Source: Chloroflexota bacterium (GTDB lineage: Bacteria > Chloroflexota > Anaerolineae > Promineifilales > Promineifilaceae). From it: a stretch of DNA of 9,426 bases. The stretch covers positions 2,374,281 through 2,383,706 of the forward strand of contig CP070688.1 in assembly GCA_020353135.1 (NCBI GenBank), read 5' to 3'. The notes beneath the pieces were generated by a model. It searched no databases, had not been told where the DNA came from, and saw only the letters and a program-made list of their open reading frames with translations. Position numbers and translations under genes: made by a program. Positions 1 to 7,221 of the stretch are shown piece after piece (the stretch's first letter is position 1; every line of letters starts with the position of its first letter).

Positions 1-201
1 ATCACCCATGTTGAACACAAAGCATTTGTCGCAGTAGATGAAACAGGTACAGAAGCCGCGGCTGCAACGGGAGTTGTAGCGGAGCCAGCATCAGAACCGG
101 TGGAAGTTAAAGTCAATCGCCCGTTCATATTCTTTATTCGAGATAGTGACAGTGGCGCAATAGTGTTTGTTGGGCGTTTAACAAACCCACTAGCCAAGTA
201 A
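1..201 (+). CDS. Serpin (serine protease inhibitor), C-terminal fragment
   Basis: Reading frame 1 is open from the window edge to TAA at 199-201 and gives 66 residues; the rest of the gene lies to the left. The residues contain the serpin proximal hinge (ETGTEAAAATGVV), the reactive-centre loop, then the conserved strand NRPFIFFIRD and the C-terminal VFVGRLTNP block. Serpins are suicide inhibitors: the loop is cut by a target protease, inserts into the main beta sheet and traps the protease. Aligned by eye without gaps to alpha-1-antitrypsin (GTEAAGAMFLEAIPMS), the scissile bond falls between Ala at codon 88-90 (P1) and Ser at 91-93 (P1'), with Pro at P2. The small P9-P12 alanines expected of an inhibitory serpin are present. 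A P1 Ala suggests elastase-like targets (inference). It is the only gene on the plus strand here, and no clear hairpin terminator follows it. The family assignment is firm. Confidence 0.93.
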   Translation: MTHVEHKAFVAVDETGTEAAAATGVVAEPASEPVEVKVNRPFIFFIRDSDSGAIVFVGRLTNPLAK

Positions 202-319
202 AGACTTTCGGGCTGCACTACCAGCAGGAAATGATCCATAGACGAAGTGGGTTTCGGCACAAGGTCGAATACGCGGCGCAGCAAACGGGCTAATCCCCGG
301 AATCACCTGGACAGCCGAA

Positions 320-1111
320 TCAATTATCGAACAGACCGTGCCCGCATTCTACGAGTTCCTTAAGCTCCTGGGCAAAGCGGGCCGCGGGCGCGCCGTCGGT
401 GATGTTGTGATCGTAGGTGACCGTGATGGCCAGGAACTCTCGAGGTTCGATGCGTTCCTCGACGATGCCTGGTTTCCTCGTGATACCGCCGACGCCGATG
501 CACAGCGAGGCATCAGTATAAGGGATGACGTGACCGCCACCGGCGCCAAACATGCCGACCGAGGTCACGAGCACGTTGTAACCGTGGTTGACGATCAGCT
601 TGGGATTATTGGTGAAATAACGGTAGAATCTCGATCTGATGAAGCGGGGCAGCTTTGAGTATAAACGGCTGCGGCCGATCTGCTCCTGTTTTTTCTCCTC
701 CGTGAAACCAGTTAGCTCGCCGTTGATTTCAGCCACGCCCTTCCTGTTGGCCTGCCTGACTATGAGTCCCAGAGGTTGGCTCTGGCCGTCGATTTCAGCC
801 TCCACCATGCAGCTGACGTGCATGTCATCGCAGACGACGAGCCGCCTGGCGGATATCCTGCGAGCGGATAAACGCTTGTTGGTCATGGTCGCGTCGGCCG
901 AGCACTTGATGAGATAGGCGGTGAGGGAGATGGACTTACCCGTCTCCGCCTTCTGTTTTCGAAGGTAATTTCGAACATCGGTGATATCGGCCTCGAAAAG
1001 TATATGGATATTGTGCTTCTTGCGCGCCGGGAGCATGACGTCGATCACCAACTCGCGGACACGAGAGAAGGGCTCGATTGTGTAGCCAGGGCTCTGGTTA
1101 TTATTTCCCAT
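320..1111 (-). CDS. Free-standing 2-oxoacid dehydrogenase E2-type acyltransferase domain protein
   Basis: This 263-residue protein matches the catalytic domain of dihydrolipoamide acyltransferases (CAT-like fold). The N-terminal part (about 16-70) fits the E2 core opening, S-R-V-R-E followed by HNIHILFEADITDVRNYL. Near the C-terminus D-H-N-I-T-D-G (234-240) matches the catalytic DHRxxDG motif, keeping His235 and Asp239. G-x-FG and IGVGGI (187-210) fit the strands before it. E2 enzymes normally carry N-terminal lipoyl and E1/E3-binding domains (about 400 or more residues); both are absent, and no E1 or E3 gene is nearby. It probably transfers an acyl group from CoA to an unknown acceptor, or is a structural relative (inference). 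The ATG at 1111 has a strong Shine-Dalgarno, GGAGG at 1121-1117, 5 nt upstream. It starts 33 bp after the hydrolase stop, which suggests co-transcription. It is the last gene of the minus-strand cluster. Confidence 0.85.
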   Translation of the reverse strand: MGNNNQSPGYTIEPFSRVRELVIDVMLPARKKHNIHILFEADITDVRNYLRKQKAETGKSISLTAYLIKCSADATMTNKRLSARRISARRLVVCDDMHVSCMVEAEIDGQSQPLGLIVRQANRKGVAEINGELTGFTEEKKQEQIGRSRLYSKLPRFIRSRFYRYFTNNPKLIVNHGYNVLVTSVGMFGAGGGHVIPYTDASLCIGVGGITRKPGIVEERIEPREFLAITVTYDHNITDGAPAARFAQELKELVECGHGLFDN

Positions 1112-1144
1112 GATAACCTCCTAATTGCTCGTTCGAAATCCTAT

Positions 1145-2458
1145 TCATACGTCGGTGTTGTTTGACAACAGCGCCAAAAATCGATCAACGTCGTACAGGG
1201 CCGACTGGGCGGCCGGGTTTATCTGCGGCAGCGCCGCGTCAAAGGCGTGGTCCGTCCATGGGAAGACGACGTTGATGGCCGGCACACCGGCTTCAACCAG
1301 TTTCGCGTGAAGGGCACAGGTGGGCTCGGCCGGGACGAGGACGTCCTGCTCGCCTTGAAGGAGCAATGTTGGCGGGTTACCAGGGCGAACATGGCTGGAT
1401 GGGGAGCTTAATTCATAAGCGTCCGGTACGTCCTGGGGCCAACCGCCCAACAAGACATCCAGCCGGCCGCGATCACGCCTGGTCATAGTGGAATCCGGAC
1501 CAACGGGCACTGGTGGCAGGCCGGCCATTTTCTGTTGACCGGTATACCGATATGTTGCCAGCAAGTCAGTGGGCGGGTAGTAGGAGACGACTCCACACAC
1601 AGATAGATCGGCCCCATCGAGTTCCTCTGGTGTGAGTTCAGGACGTTCAGGCGTATATGCCGCCAGCAAGGCCAGATGACCGCCCGCGGAAGCGCCGCCT
1701 AATACGATCTTCTCCGGGTCCACGCCGAAGCGGTCCGCATTGGCCTTCATCCAGGCAATTGCCCGCTTGACGTCCCCAATCATTCCGTAGATATCTACCT
1801 CAGGAAGCAGGCGATAAGCGACATCCATAATGGTATGTCCCTGAGAGATCAGATGGCGAAAGAATGGCCTGGTGAACATATCCTTATCCCCAATTGACCA
1901 GCCACCTCCGTGATAGTAGATAAAGGCCAGGCCCGATCCGTTGCCGCTGGCCGGAAGCCAGAGGTCACAAAGCAGTTCCCGACCCGTAGCGATGTCGCTA
2001 CCGACATCGCTACCGACTTCGTTACCGGATCCCGGTTCCGTTATTGCCCAGAAAGGGACATCGCGCTGCCAGGAATACTCTGGAGATCCGTTCAACTTCG
2101 ATACCCCTGTCCAGCGATTTCGAATCATGTGCTCTGCCTGCCCCGGGGCTATCTTCTCTGACCAGTCGGCGCCGAAGGCTTTTTCAAACCCGTCGTGATC
2201 CCGTGTACAGCGCCAGATGTACCAGGTCGACACGCCGGCGCCCAGGATCCCCAACGGAATGGCCCAGTAAGCGCCGGATGCCCACCCGAGAATCGCGCCG
2301 GCCACGCCCACGATAGCCCAAACCGGCGACAATGCGCCGGCCGTCAATCTTGGCAGCCATACGAAGAAGACTCCAACGGTAAAACCCGGGTGTTTGATAA
2401 GCAGCATGACAGCCATCAGAAACGATAAACCTGAAAGAATGGTTGCTAGTATCGCCAT
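1145..2458 (-). CDS. Membrane-anchored alpha/beta hydrolase (HSL-type esterase/lipase)
   Basis: The protein has 437 residues. Residues 1-85 are very hydrophobic and hold about three or four predicted membrane segments (roughly 2-22, 27-43, 46-62, 66-82). A cytosolic or extracytosolic catalytic domain follows; its side of the membrane cannot be told from sequence. The domain carries the hormone-sensitive-lipase oxyanion motif HGGGW (183-187), the nucleophile elbow G-A-S-A-G with Ser257, the acid Asp372 in GEQDVLVP and the base His404 in WTDHAF, so the triad is complete. Such enzymes cleave carboxyl esters of short or medium acyl chains; the substrate is unknown. Residues 143-159 form a Gly/Ser/Asp repeat insertion (separate entry). 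ATG at 2458 has GGAGG at 2471-2467, 8 nt upstream. It lies 54 bp after the small gene and 33 bp before the E2-like gene. Membrane-anchored esterases with this architecture are often left unnamed. Family is certain, specific substrate is not. Confidence 0.92.
   Translation of the reverse strand: MAILATILSGLSFLMAVMLLIKHPGFTVGVFFVWLPRLTAGALSPVWAIVGVAGAILGWASGAYWAIPLGILGAGVSTWYIWRCTRDHDGFEKAFGADWSEKIAPGQAEHMIRNRWTGVSKLNGSPEYSWQRDVPFWAITEPGSGNEVGSDVGSDIATGRELLCDLWLPASGNGSGLAFIYYHGGGWSIGDKDMFTRPFFRHLISQGHTIMDVAYRLLPEVDIYGMIGDVKRAIAWMKANADRFGVDPEKIVLGGASAGGHLALLAAYTPERPELTPEELDGADLSVCGVVSYYPPTDLLATYRYTGQQKMAGLPPVPVGPDSTMTRRDRGRLDVLLGGWPQDVPDAYELSSPSSHVRPGNPPTLLLQGEQDVLVPAEPTCALHAKLVEAGVPAINVVFPWTDHAFDAALPQINPAAQSALYDVDRFLALLSNNTDV
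1986..2026. repeat. 12-nt tandem repeat with perfect 12-bp hairpin inside the hydrolase gene
   Basis: Three copies of a 12-nt unit lie at 1991-2002, 2003-2014 and 2015-2026. On the coding strand they read GGTAGCGATGTC, GGTAGCGACATC and GGTAACGAAGTC, and encode GSDV, GSDI and GNEV. In the same place the arms 1986-1997 (gtagcgatgtcg) and 2002-2013 (cgacatcgctac) are exact reverse complements around a 4-nt loop. The encoded loop sits between the N-terminal linker and the first strand of the catalytic domain. It looks like replication-slippage expansion in a tolerant surface loop, though the stem might also affect the mRNA. Confidence 0.85.
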
Positions 2459-2480
2459 GACACTATCCTCCGTAAATAGC

Positions 2481-2508
2481 CTTCAGCTTTCAGCCGTCAG
2501 CCCTCAGT
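2481..2508. repeat. Heptameric tandem repeat, four copies (NNTCAGY)
   Basis: The spacer between the small gene and the hydrolase gene holds four consecutive 7-mers: cttcagc, tttcagc, cgtcagc and cctcagt, all fitting NNTCAGY. On the minus strand these read as CTGA-containing heptamers. They occupy 28 of the 54 bp between the genes, ending 10 bp upstream of the hydrolase Shine-Dalgarno. They resemble the short tandemly repeated heptamers (STRR type) known from cyanobacteria and some other genomes. No function can be assigned from this copy alone. Confidence 0.7.
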
Positions 2509-2512
2509 CTTT

Positions 2513-2743
2513 TTACAATCGCGCCGCACGGTTGACTGAAATGAGCCTCAAACCCAGGTCACGAATCCGCATCAGGACCCCGTGCAGAGCAGCCTGATCG
2601 AGTTCGCCGGTCAAGGTCGTTTCACCTTGTGGCTCATGGTGCATGGACAATCCCTCAAAACGTCCCAGCCAGTTATCGCTTAGATGACCGGCCACTCGGA
2701 TCTCATACATTTCGGGTGCATTTATTGTGTGTTGTGTGTTCAT
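2513..2743 (-). CDS. Small conserved protein of unknown function (~76 aa)
   Basis: Read from ATG at 2743 the product is 76 residues, opening MNTQHTINAPEMYEIRV. The same frame also offers ATG at 2758 and TTG at 2764; none has a strong Shine-Dalgarno. I prefer 2743 because homologues I recall begin shortly before the YEIRV block. The body reads YEIRVAGHLSDNWLGRFEGL, a variable stretch, then LTGELDQAALHGVLMRIRDLGL and LISV. This pattern (Y-E-I-R-V..G.L...W...F.GL...LTG..DQAALHG.L..IRDLGL.L.SV) matches a recurring group of 70-80 residue proteins in Chloroflexota and Actinobacteria with no established function. There is no signal peptide, membrane segment or cysteine motif, so a compact cytosolic alpha/beta protein is likely. 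It sits 70 bp after the amidohydrolase and 54 bp before the hydrolase, consistent with an operon. The coding call is good; the function is unknown. Confidence 0.8.
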   Translation of the reverse strand: MNTQHTINAPEMYEIRVAGHLSDNWLGRFEGLSMHHEPQGETTLTGELDQAALHGVLMRIRDLGLRLISVNRAARL

Positions 2744-2813
2744 AACTAACCATTCCATTGCCAACAGTTATTGTGCATCATGCTGGGCCGATCTCTTCTC
2801 CGCCTTAATCTTT

Positions 2814-4376
2814 CTAGTTGGATGCCACCTCGAGGCCGCAGTTGTCGACGACCAGCTTGCCATCCATGAACAAAGCCGCCACGCGGCCGCCGATCAGGCG
2901 GAAATCCTCCAGCGGGTCGCCGTCCAGGATCACCAGGTCAGCTGTCTTTCCAACCTCAATCGATCCGAACTCGCCGTCCACTCCAAGCGAGCGGGCGCTG
3001 TTGATGGTGGCTATCCTGGCTGCCTCGGCGCCGCCGAACGGTGCCCTGTCCGCTTCCGCCTTCAAGACATGATCGAACATCAGCAACTCAAGCCCGACCA
3101 TGGCAGGCGTGCACGGGGCTACAGTGTCGTTTCCGGTCGTCATGGGAACGTAGTTCTCGAAAAGCAGCGCGAAGTTCTCGAACGTGAAGGCGGCTTTTGA
3201 GTCCCAGCCATAGAAGCCGGAGTTGTCTATGATGCCCATGATTTTGGGTTTACCGCTGGTGCACTTCTTGTAACCGTTCATTACGCCATCTCTCAGTTCC
3301 GGGAGATAGTATTCATCTGCGATATGGGAATAGGTATAGGTCGTTTCTCTGAACTCCGTTAATCTGTCCAACTCCGGATTAGGGTTAAGCTCATCTCCCG
3401 CCAACTTCCAGGAAAATGCCGCGTAAAACACCGATAACGTTGGCTCGCAGAAGCAGCCTGACGCCTTGAATGCTTCCACATCTGCCTGGCTGAGCCGGGC
3501 ATCAAAGGGAACGTGGGCCATCGAAGACACGCCGGCTTTAACCCCTCGTCGAAAGGATGCAACCGTCGAATGGTGCATCATCGTATGCACGCCACGTCGC
3601 CGCGCCTGGTCTGCCAGGGCACTGAGCTGTTCTTGTGTCATCAATGGCAGGGGCTTTCTGGCGATCAGGCTAAATGGCTCATCCCCGATCTTTATGACGT
3701 CTGCCCCGCGCTCATCCATGGCCATATCGACTGCGTCCCTGATCTGTTGCTCGGTCGCTTCGATGGGGAATGCCACAGCGGCAGCGTACTCCTTCGACGG
3801 ATCGACTTGGGGCATACCCATCATCTTCAACCACAGGGGCAAATCTTCCTGCATATAAGATCCCAATGGGCCTACGACAACAGCCTGTGAGATGCGTGGG
3901 GCCGGAACGTCAGCTTCCATAAAACGTTCCATCCGCGCCCTGTTAATGCGCAGGTCTGCGACGAAGCCGGCGTGCCTGACGTTGGTGACGCCATGGGCCA
4001 GGCATTCAGCAAAATTCTTAACGATCTGTCTTTCCTCGTGTTTCTTCGCCAATGACCTGTCACGCAAACCGGGAAACTGCGAAGGAGGGGACTCCGGCCC
4101 GTGAATATGGGTATTGAACATACTTGGGAGCACGGTCTTGCCCTGCAAGTCGATGGTAAAGTCCGGGGCGATGCCGCTGGGCGCGTCAGTTTGGATCGGC
4201 ATGGACACGATCTCGCCGCCTTGCAGAACGATACTCGTTCCCGCATCGTGGTAACGGCCATTCACAACGTCCAGGATGCGGCCGTTCTTCAGCTTAACAC
4301 GCGCTTGGCTGCCGGGCTCATATTGCTTGATAAAATTGCTATTCGATGTCTCGATCACGATCTTGTTTCCTAACAT
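2814..4376 (-). CDS. Metal-dependent amidohydrolase (imidazolonepropionase-like superfamily member)
   Basis: This 520-residue protein has the amidohydrolase superfamily layout. A beta-sandwich part (about 25-85, including LKNGRILDV and GGEIVSM) leads into the TIM barrel at NTHIHG, giving the HxH metal ligands His90 and His92. Further candidate ligands are Lys229 in DVIKIGDE (possibly carboxylated), His268 in HTMMHHS, His288 in SSMAHVPF and catalytic Asp417 in TTGNDT. The C-terminal strand EVGKTADLVILDGDPLEDF closes the sandwich. Such enzymes hydrolyse amide, cyclic amide or peptide bonds; the closest types include prolidase-like and imidazolonepropionase-like hydrolases. It is not a clear HutI, so a role in histidine breakdown next to the HutH-like enzyme is unproven. 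ATG at 4376 directly follows an in-frame TGA, so the gene cannot start further upstream, but no Shine-Dalgarno is visible. No signal peptide is seen. It is the first gene after the regulator and probably heads an operon. Confidence 0.9.
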   Translation of the reverse strand: MLGNKIVIETSNSNFIKQYEPGSQARVKLKNGRILDVVNGRYHDAGTSIVLQGGEIVSMPIQTDAPSGIAPDFTIDLQGKTVLPSMFNTHIHGPESPPSQFPGLRDRSLAKKHEERQIVKNFAECLAHGVTNVRHAGFVADLRINRARMERFMEADVPAPRISQAVVVGPLGSYMQEDLPLWLKMMGMPQVDPSKEYAAAVAFPIEATEQQIRDAVDMAMDERGADVIKIGDEPFSLIARKPLPLMTQEQLSALADQARRRGVHTMMHHSTVASFRRGVKAGVSSMAHVPFDARLSQADVEAFKASGCFCEPTLSVFYAAFSWKLAGDELNPNPELDRLTEFRETTYTYSHIADEYYLPELRDGVMNGYKKCTSGKPKIMGIIDNSGFYGWDSKAAFTFENFALLFENYVPMTTGNDTVAPCTPAMVGLELLMFDHVLKAEADRAPFGGAEAARIATINSARSLGVDGEFGSIEVGKTADLVILDGDPLEDFRLIGGRVAALFMDGKLVVDNCGLEVASN

Positions 4377-4436
4377 TCACTGGTCATGCCACGTTTTTCT
4401 ACCCTGAAGTATTGATCACCAGGGCAGCTTTGTCGC

Positions 4437-4488
4437 CATGCTGTTGAGTAATCTTCAGCATGTCGTATTAGATTTCGGTATTACTCAA
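4437..4488. promoter_or_regulatory. Two overlapping inverted repeats in the amidohydrolase leader
   Basis: Arms catgctg (4437-4443) and cagcatg (4456-4462) form a 7-bp stem with a 12-nt loop. Arms ttgagtaat (4444-4452) and attactcaa (4480-4488) form a 9-bp perfect inverted repeat with a 27-nt gap. The first arm of the longer pair lies in the loop of the shorter one, and the second arm of the shorter pair lies in the gap of the longer, so the two stems exclude each other. They lie between the regulator stop (4519) and the amidohydrolase start (4376). They could be operators for the adjacent LuxR-type protein, or alternative RNA leader structures. No T-tract follows on the minus strand, so a simple terminator is unlikely. 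Confidence 0.45.
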
Positions 4489-4518
4489 AGGTAGTATGGT
4501 GATAAGAGATGGGGGCGA

Positions 4519-7221
4519 TTAGAGCAGTTTTAGTTCTTGGGCACGGGCTATCGCCTGGGTGCGGCTGCGAACCCCCAACTTGCCATAGATGTTGCTGGTA
4601 TGTTTCTTGATGGTGTTTGTGGATACCACCAACTCGCCGGCGATCTCCGGGTTGGAATAACCCTTGGCGATGAGGCGGATGATCTCCAGCTCGCGCGGGG
4701 TGAGTGGGTCCAGTAACTCTGGCGGCTGGGTTCGCTCCAGTTCTGCAAAGGCGCCTGGCCAGGCATCCCGGCAGGCATCCAGCAAAGAATCCAGGTAAGG
4801 ATAAGACACTTGTGACGTGTCCCGATCGGCTCTCAGGTCGCGCAGCAGCGGCTCGATCCTTGGGCCAGCATCGAGCAAGCGCCAGATGTAGCCTTCAGGC
4901 GCGCTCAGGGCCAGGGCCTCGCGCAGTGAAGAGCGGGCAGGCATACGCTCTCCCAGCGCGTCCAAAACTACAGCCTGCAGCGCCAGCAGGTGGAGCAACT
5001 CGCCATAACTGTTCATGCTCCGGACCCGGCCGATGGAGTCGTCCAGCGCAACCAGGGTCTCCTCGAAGCGTTCCTCGGCGCACAACAGGCGCGGGAGCAG
5101 CCATCCATGCCAGAGCAGTAGGTGGGCGTGTTGCGTGGCGGCGGTCATTTCTTCCAGGACATGCAGCTTCTCCCGGGCGGTGTCCACGTTGCCTGCTCTG
5201 AGATAATGGCCGGCCCATTGCCAGTTGAGCTCGCCGGTCAGGTACGGATCATCCATGTGGTTCAAGATGCGCTCGGTCTCTTGTAGGACAATTTCCGCCG
5301 TATCCAGGTCGCCGCGGGCGGCCGCCAGCTGGGCGCGGATGTAGCGACCTGCACGCGCAGCTTCGCCGAAACCACCAGGGCGGGCGACGCGCAAACCGAT
5401 GCTCAGCTGCGCCCCCGCATCGTCCAATTGGTACTGCTCCAGCCTGATCCTGGCCATAGCCACGTACAGCGACGCCGCGGCCGGGAACTCACCGTGACCT
5501 TCTCTCGCGGCGCGCTCGATGGACCGGCGGCAGAGCGCGTCAGCTTCTTTCAGCCGGCCCTGCAGCAGCAAGTACATGGCCTGACCGTAGACACATCCAT
5601 ATGCGGCGACCAGGTTACCCTCTGCGGCCGTCAGCCCGATGCCGCGCTCAAAGGCCACGATGGCGCCCTCAAAATCACCGGCTCCGGCGCGCGCCGCGGC
5701 TATCATATTCCACCCTGTGCCGCTGCCCTCCAACGTTTCCGGCCGCATCAGACGAGCGGCTTCCTCGGCGTGCTCCAGGGACCTGGCGTGATCGCCCCGG
5801 CCGCGCGCCAGCACGGACCGCATCATCGCCAACTGGGCAGCGACCAGGTCTTGCTGCGCGCCGCTCAACGTTCCATCGTCCACCAGCCGCTCGTAGGCGT
5901 TGCTCGCCTGTTCCAACTGGGGCTCGATCGCCGAACCTTGCCCACTGAGGAAAAGGGCCCAGCAATTGGCCACGGCCAGGATCGGATCGTCCCTTTTCAT
6001 CTCATCTGGCAGCGCATCCAGCCAGCCCAGCACCGTGGCGACCTCGCCTCTATGCAAGACTGAAGTCCAGTGTTCCAGGAATAGCTGCCTGGCTCGGAGC
6101 ATATCCCCAGAAAGCAAGCCATGGTCCACGGCTTCGCCGGCCAGCCCCTCGCTCTCGAACCAGGCCGCCGCCTTTAGATGGAGCCCGTCTACCTCGCCGG
6201 GATGATCGCGCTCTAGCAATGCTTTCAGCACTTCGGCGAACAGATGATGGTAGCGGAACCAGGTACCGCCAGCATCAAGCGGGATCAGGAACAGGCTGCT
6301 GCTGCGCAGCTCGTCCAACACCAACTGGCTGGCTTCCTGGCCCGTAATCGCCGCGCATAGCGGGGCGCAGAACCTGTCCAGGATTGACGTTTTCAGCAGA
6401 AATTGGCGATAGTCCACAGGCAGTACGCTCAGGACTTCTTCGGTGAGATAGTCGAGAATGAACTGATGGCTGCCGGTGAACTGCTCGATAAAGTCCTGGT
6501 ATGAGGTACGTCCTTGCAGGGACATGCAGGCCAGTTGCAGGCCGACGATCCAGCCTTCAGTACGCGCGTTCAGGACCGCGATCTGATTTGGCTCCAGGCG
6601 CAACGCCATCACATCATTAAATAGCGCCCGGGCTTCGTCGGTGGAGAATTGAAGATCCAGGGCCCGAATCTCCAGCAGCCGGCCGTGAGCCCGCAAGCGG
6701 GCCATGGGCAGCGGCGGATTGGCGCGCGTGATAAGGACCAGGTGCAGGTTCGGCGACTGGTGTCCCAGCAGATAGCTGAGGCCGTCGTGGATCTGCTCTG
6801 CCTCGACGAGATGATAGTCGTCCAGGACCAGGATTAATTCTTGGTCCAATTGGGAGATATCGTTCACCAGGCTGACCACGGCCGGCTCAGTGCTGCGCAG
6901 CTGGGGCGAGCCCATGATCTGGCGGGCTTCATCCCCTACCTCCGGGTCGACGGTTTGAATGGCGGCGATGACGTATGTCCAAAACTTCACGGGATCGTTG
7001 TCACCCTGGTCAAGGGACAGCCACGCTGCCTGGCCATTTAACTCGGCCAACCAGTTACTCACCAAGGTCGATTTGCCGAAACCGGCCGGGGCGGAGATCA
7101 AAGTGAGCTTGTGGCCAGGCTGCCGCGCCTGGTTCAGCTGCTCGAGGAGATGCGGCCGCGAGACGAGGTTTTGACGGACTGGCGGAGCAAATAGCTTCGT
7201 GCGCAGCAGGGTCTCAGGCAT
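4519..7221 (-). CDS. LuxR-family transcriptional regulator, MalT/LAL type (large ATP-binding)
   Basis: The product is 900 residues, the usual LAL size. The N-terminus TKLFAPPVRQNLVSRPHLL is typical of MalT-like STAND ATPases. Walker A is APAGFGKST (44-52) and Walker B is LILVLDDYHL (129-138, Asp134/Asp135). The family block ARTEGWIVGLQLACMSLQG follows, then a helical TPR-like sensor region (about 330-830). A LuxR-type helix-turn-helix starts at residue 839 (PLTPRELEIIRLIAKGYSN), with the recognition helix around TNTIKKHTSNIYGKLGV. In the family, ATP and an inducer bind, the protein oligomerises and activates nearby promoters; the inducer here is unknown. ATG at 7221 fits the family N-terminus, but no Shine-Dalgarno precedes it: a TATAAT box sits 6 nt upstream instead. 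Lying between the HutH-like gene and the amidohydrolase, it is a good candidate local activator. Long plus-strand open frames inside it are shadows. Confidence 0.95.
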   Translation of the reverse strand: MPETLLRTKLFAPPVRQNLVSRPHLLEQLNQARQPGHKLTLISAPAGFGKSTLVSNWLAELNGQAAWLSLDQGDNDPVKFWTYVIAAIQTVDPEVGDEARQIMGSPQLRSTEPAVVSLVNDISQLDQELILVLDDYHLVEAEQIHDGLSYLLGHQSPNLHLVLITRANPPLPMARLRAHGRLLEIRALDLQFSTDEARALFNDVMALRLEPNQIAVLNARTEGWIVGLQLACMSLQGRTSYQDFIEQFTGSHQFILDYLTEEVLSVLPVDYRQFLLKTSILDRFCAPLCAAITGQEASQLVLDELRSSSLFLIPLDAGGTWFRYHHLFAEVLKALLERDHPGEVDGLHLKAAAWFESEGLAGEAVDHGLLSGDMLRARQLFLEHWTSVLHRGEVATVLGWLDALPDEMKRDDPILAVANCWALFLSGQGSAIEPQLEQASNAYERLVDDGTLSGAQQDLVAAQLAMMRSVLARGRGDHARSLEHAEEAARLMRPETLEGSGTGWNMIAAARAGAGDFEGAIVAFERGIGLTAAEGNLVAAYGCVYGQAMYLLLQGRLKEADALCRRSIERAAREGHGEFPAAASLYVAMARIRLEQYQLDDAGAQLSIGLRVARPGGFGEAARAGRYIRAQLAAARGDLDTAEIVLQETERILNHMDDPYLTGELNWQWAGHYLRAGNVDTAREKLHVLEEMTAATQHAHLLLWHGWLLPRLLCAEERFEETLVALDDSIGRVRSMNSYGELLHLLALQAVVLDALGERMPARSSLREALALSAPEGYIWRLLDAGPRIEPLLRDLRADRDTSQVSYPYLDSLLDACRDAWPGAFAELERTQPPELLDPLTPRELEIIRLIAKGYSNPEIAGELVVSTNTIKKHTSNIYGKLGVRSRTQAIARAQELKLL

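Noticed and set aside
202..319. Terminator between the converging serpin and E2-like genes
   Set aside because: The best stem is only 4 bp (286-289 with 296-299), followed by TTT on the minus strand; this is too weak to call. I see nothing else in this 118-bp spacer.
338..658. Plus-strand open frame of 106 codons opposite the E2-like gene
   Set aside because: Its translation has no recognisable motif and it lies wholly inside a minus-strand gene with clear catalytic residues; it is an antisense shadow.
2727..3200. Plus-strand open frame of 157 codons over the end of the amidohydrolase
   Set aside because: It crosses the small gene start and the amidohydrolase C-terminus in antisense with no family signature or ribosome binding site.
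2814..4376. Naming the amidohydrolase HutI because a HutH-like gene is near
   Set aside because: It shares the superfamily metal-binding residues, but the sequence around the first His pair (FNTHIHGPESPPS) and the overall length do not match HutI well, and proximity alone is not evidence.
4704..6063. Long plus-strand open frames opposite the LAL regulator (4704-5201, 5428-6063)
   Set aside because: GC-rich coding sequence commonly leaves open antisense frames. These give Arg/Pro-rich translations without motifs, whereas the minus strand encodes an unmistakable 900-residue regulator.
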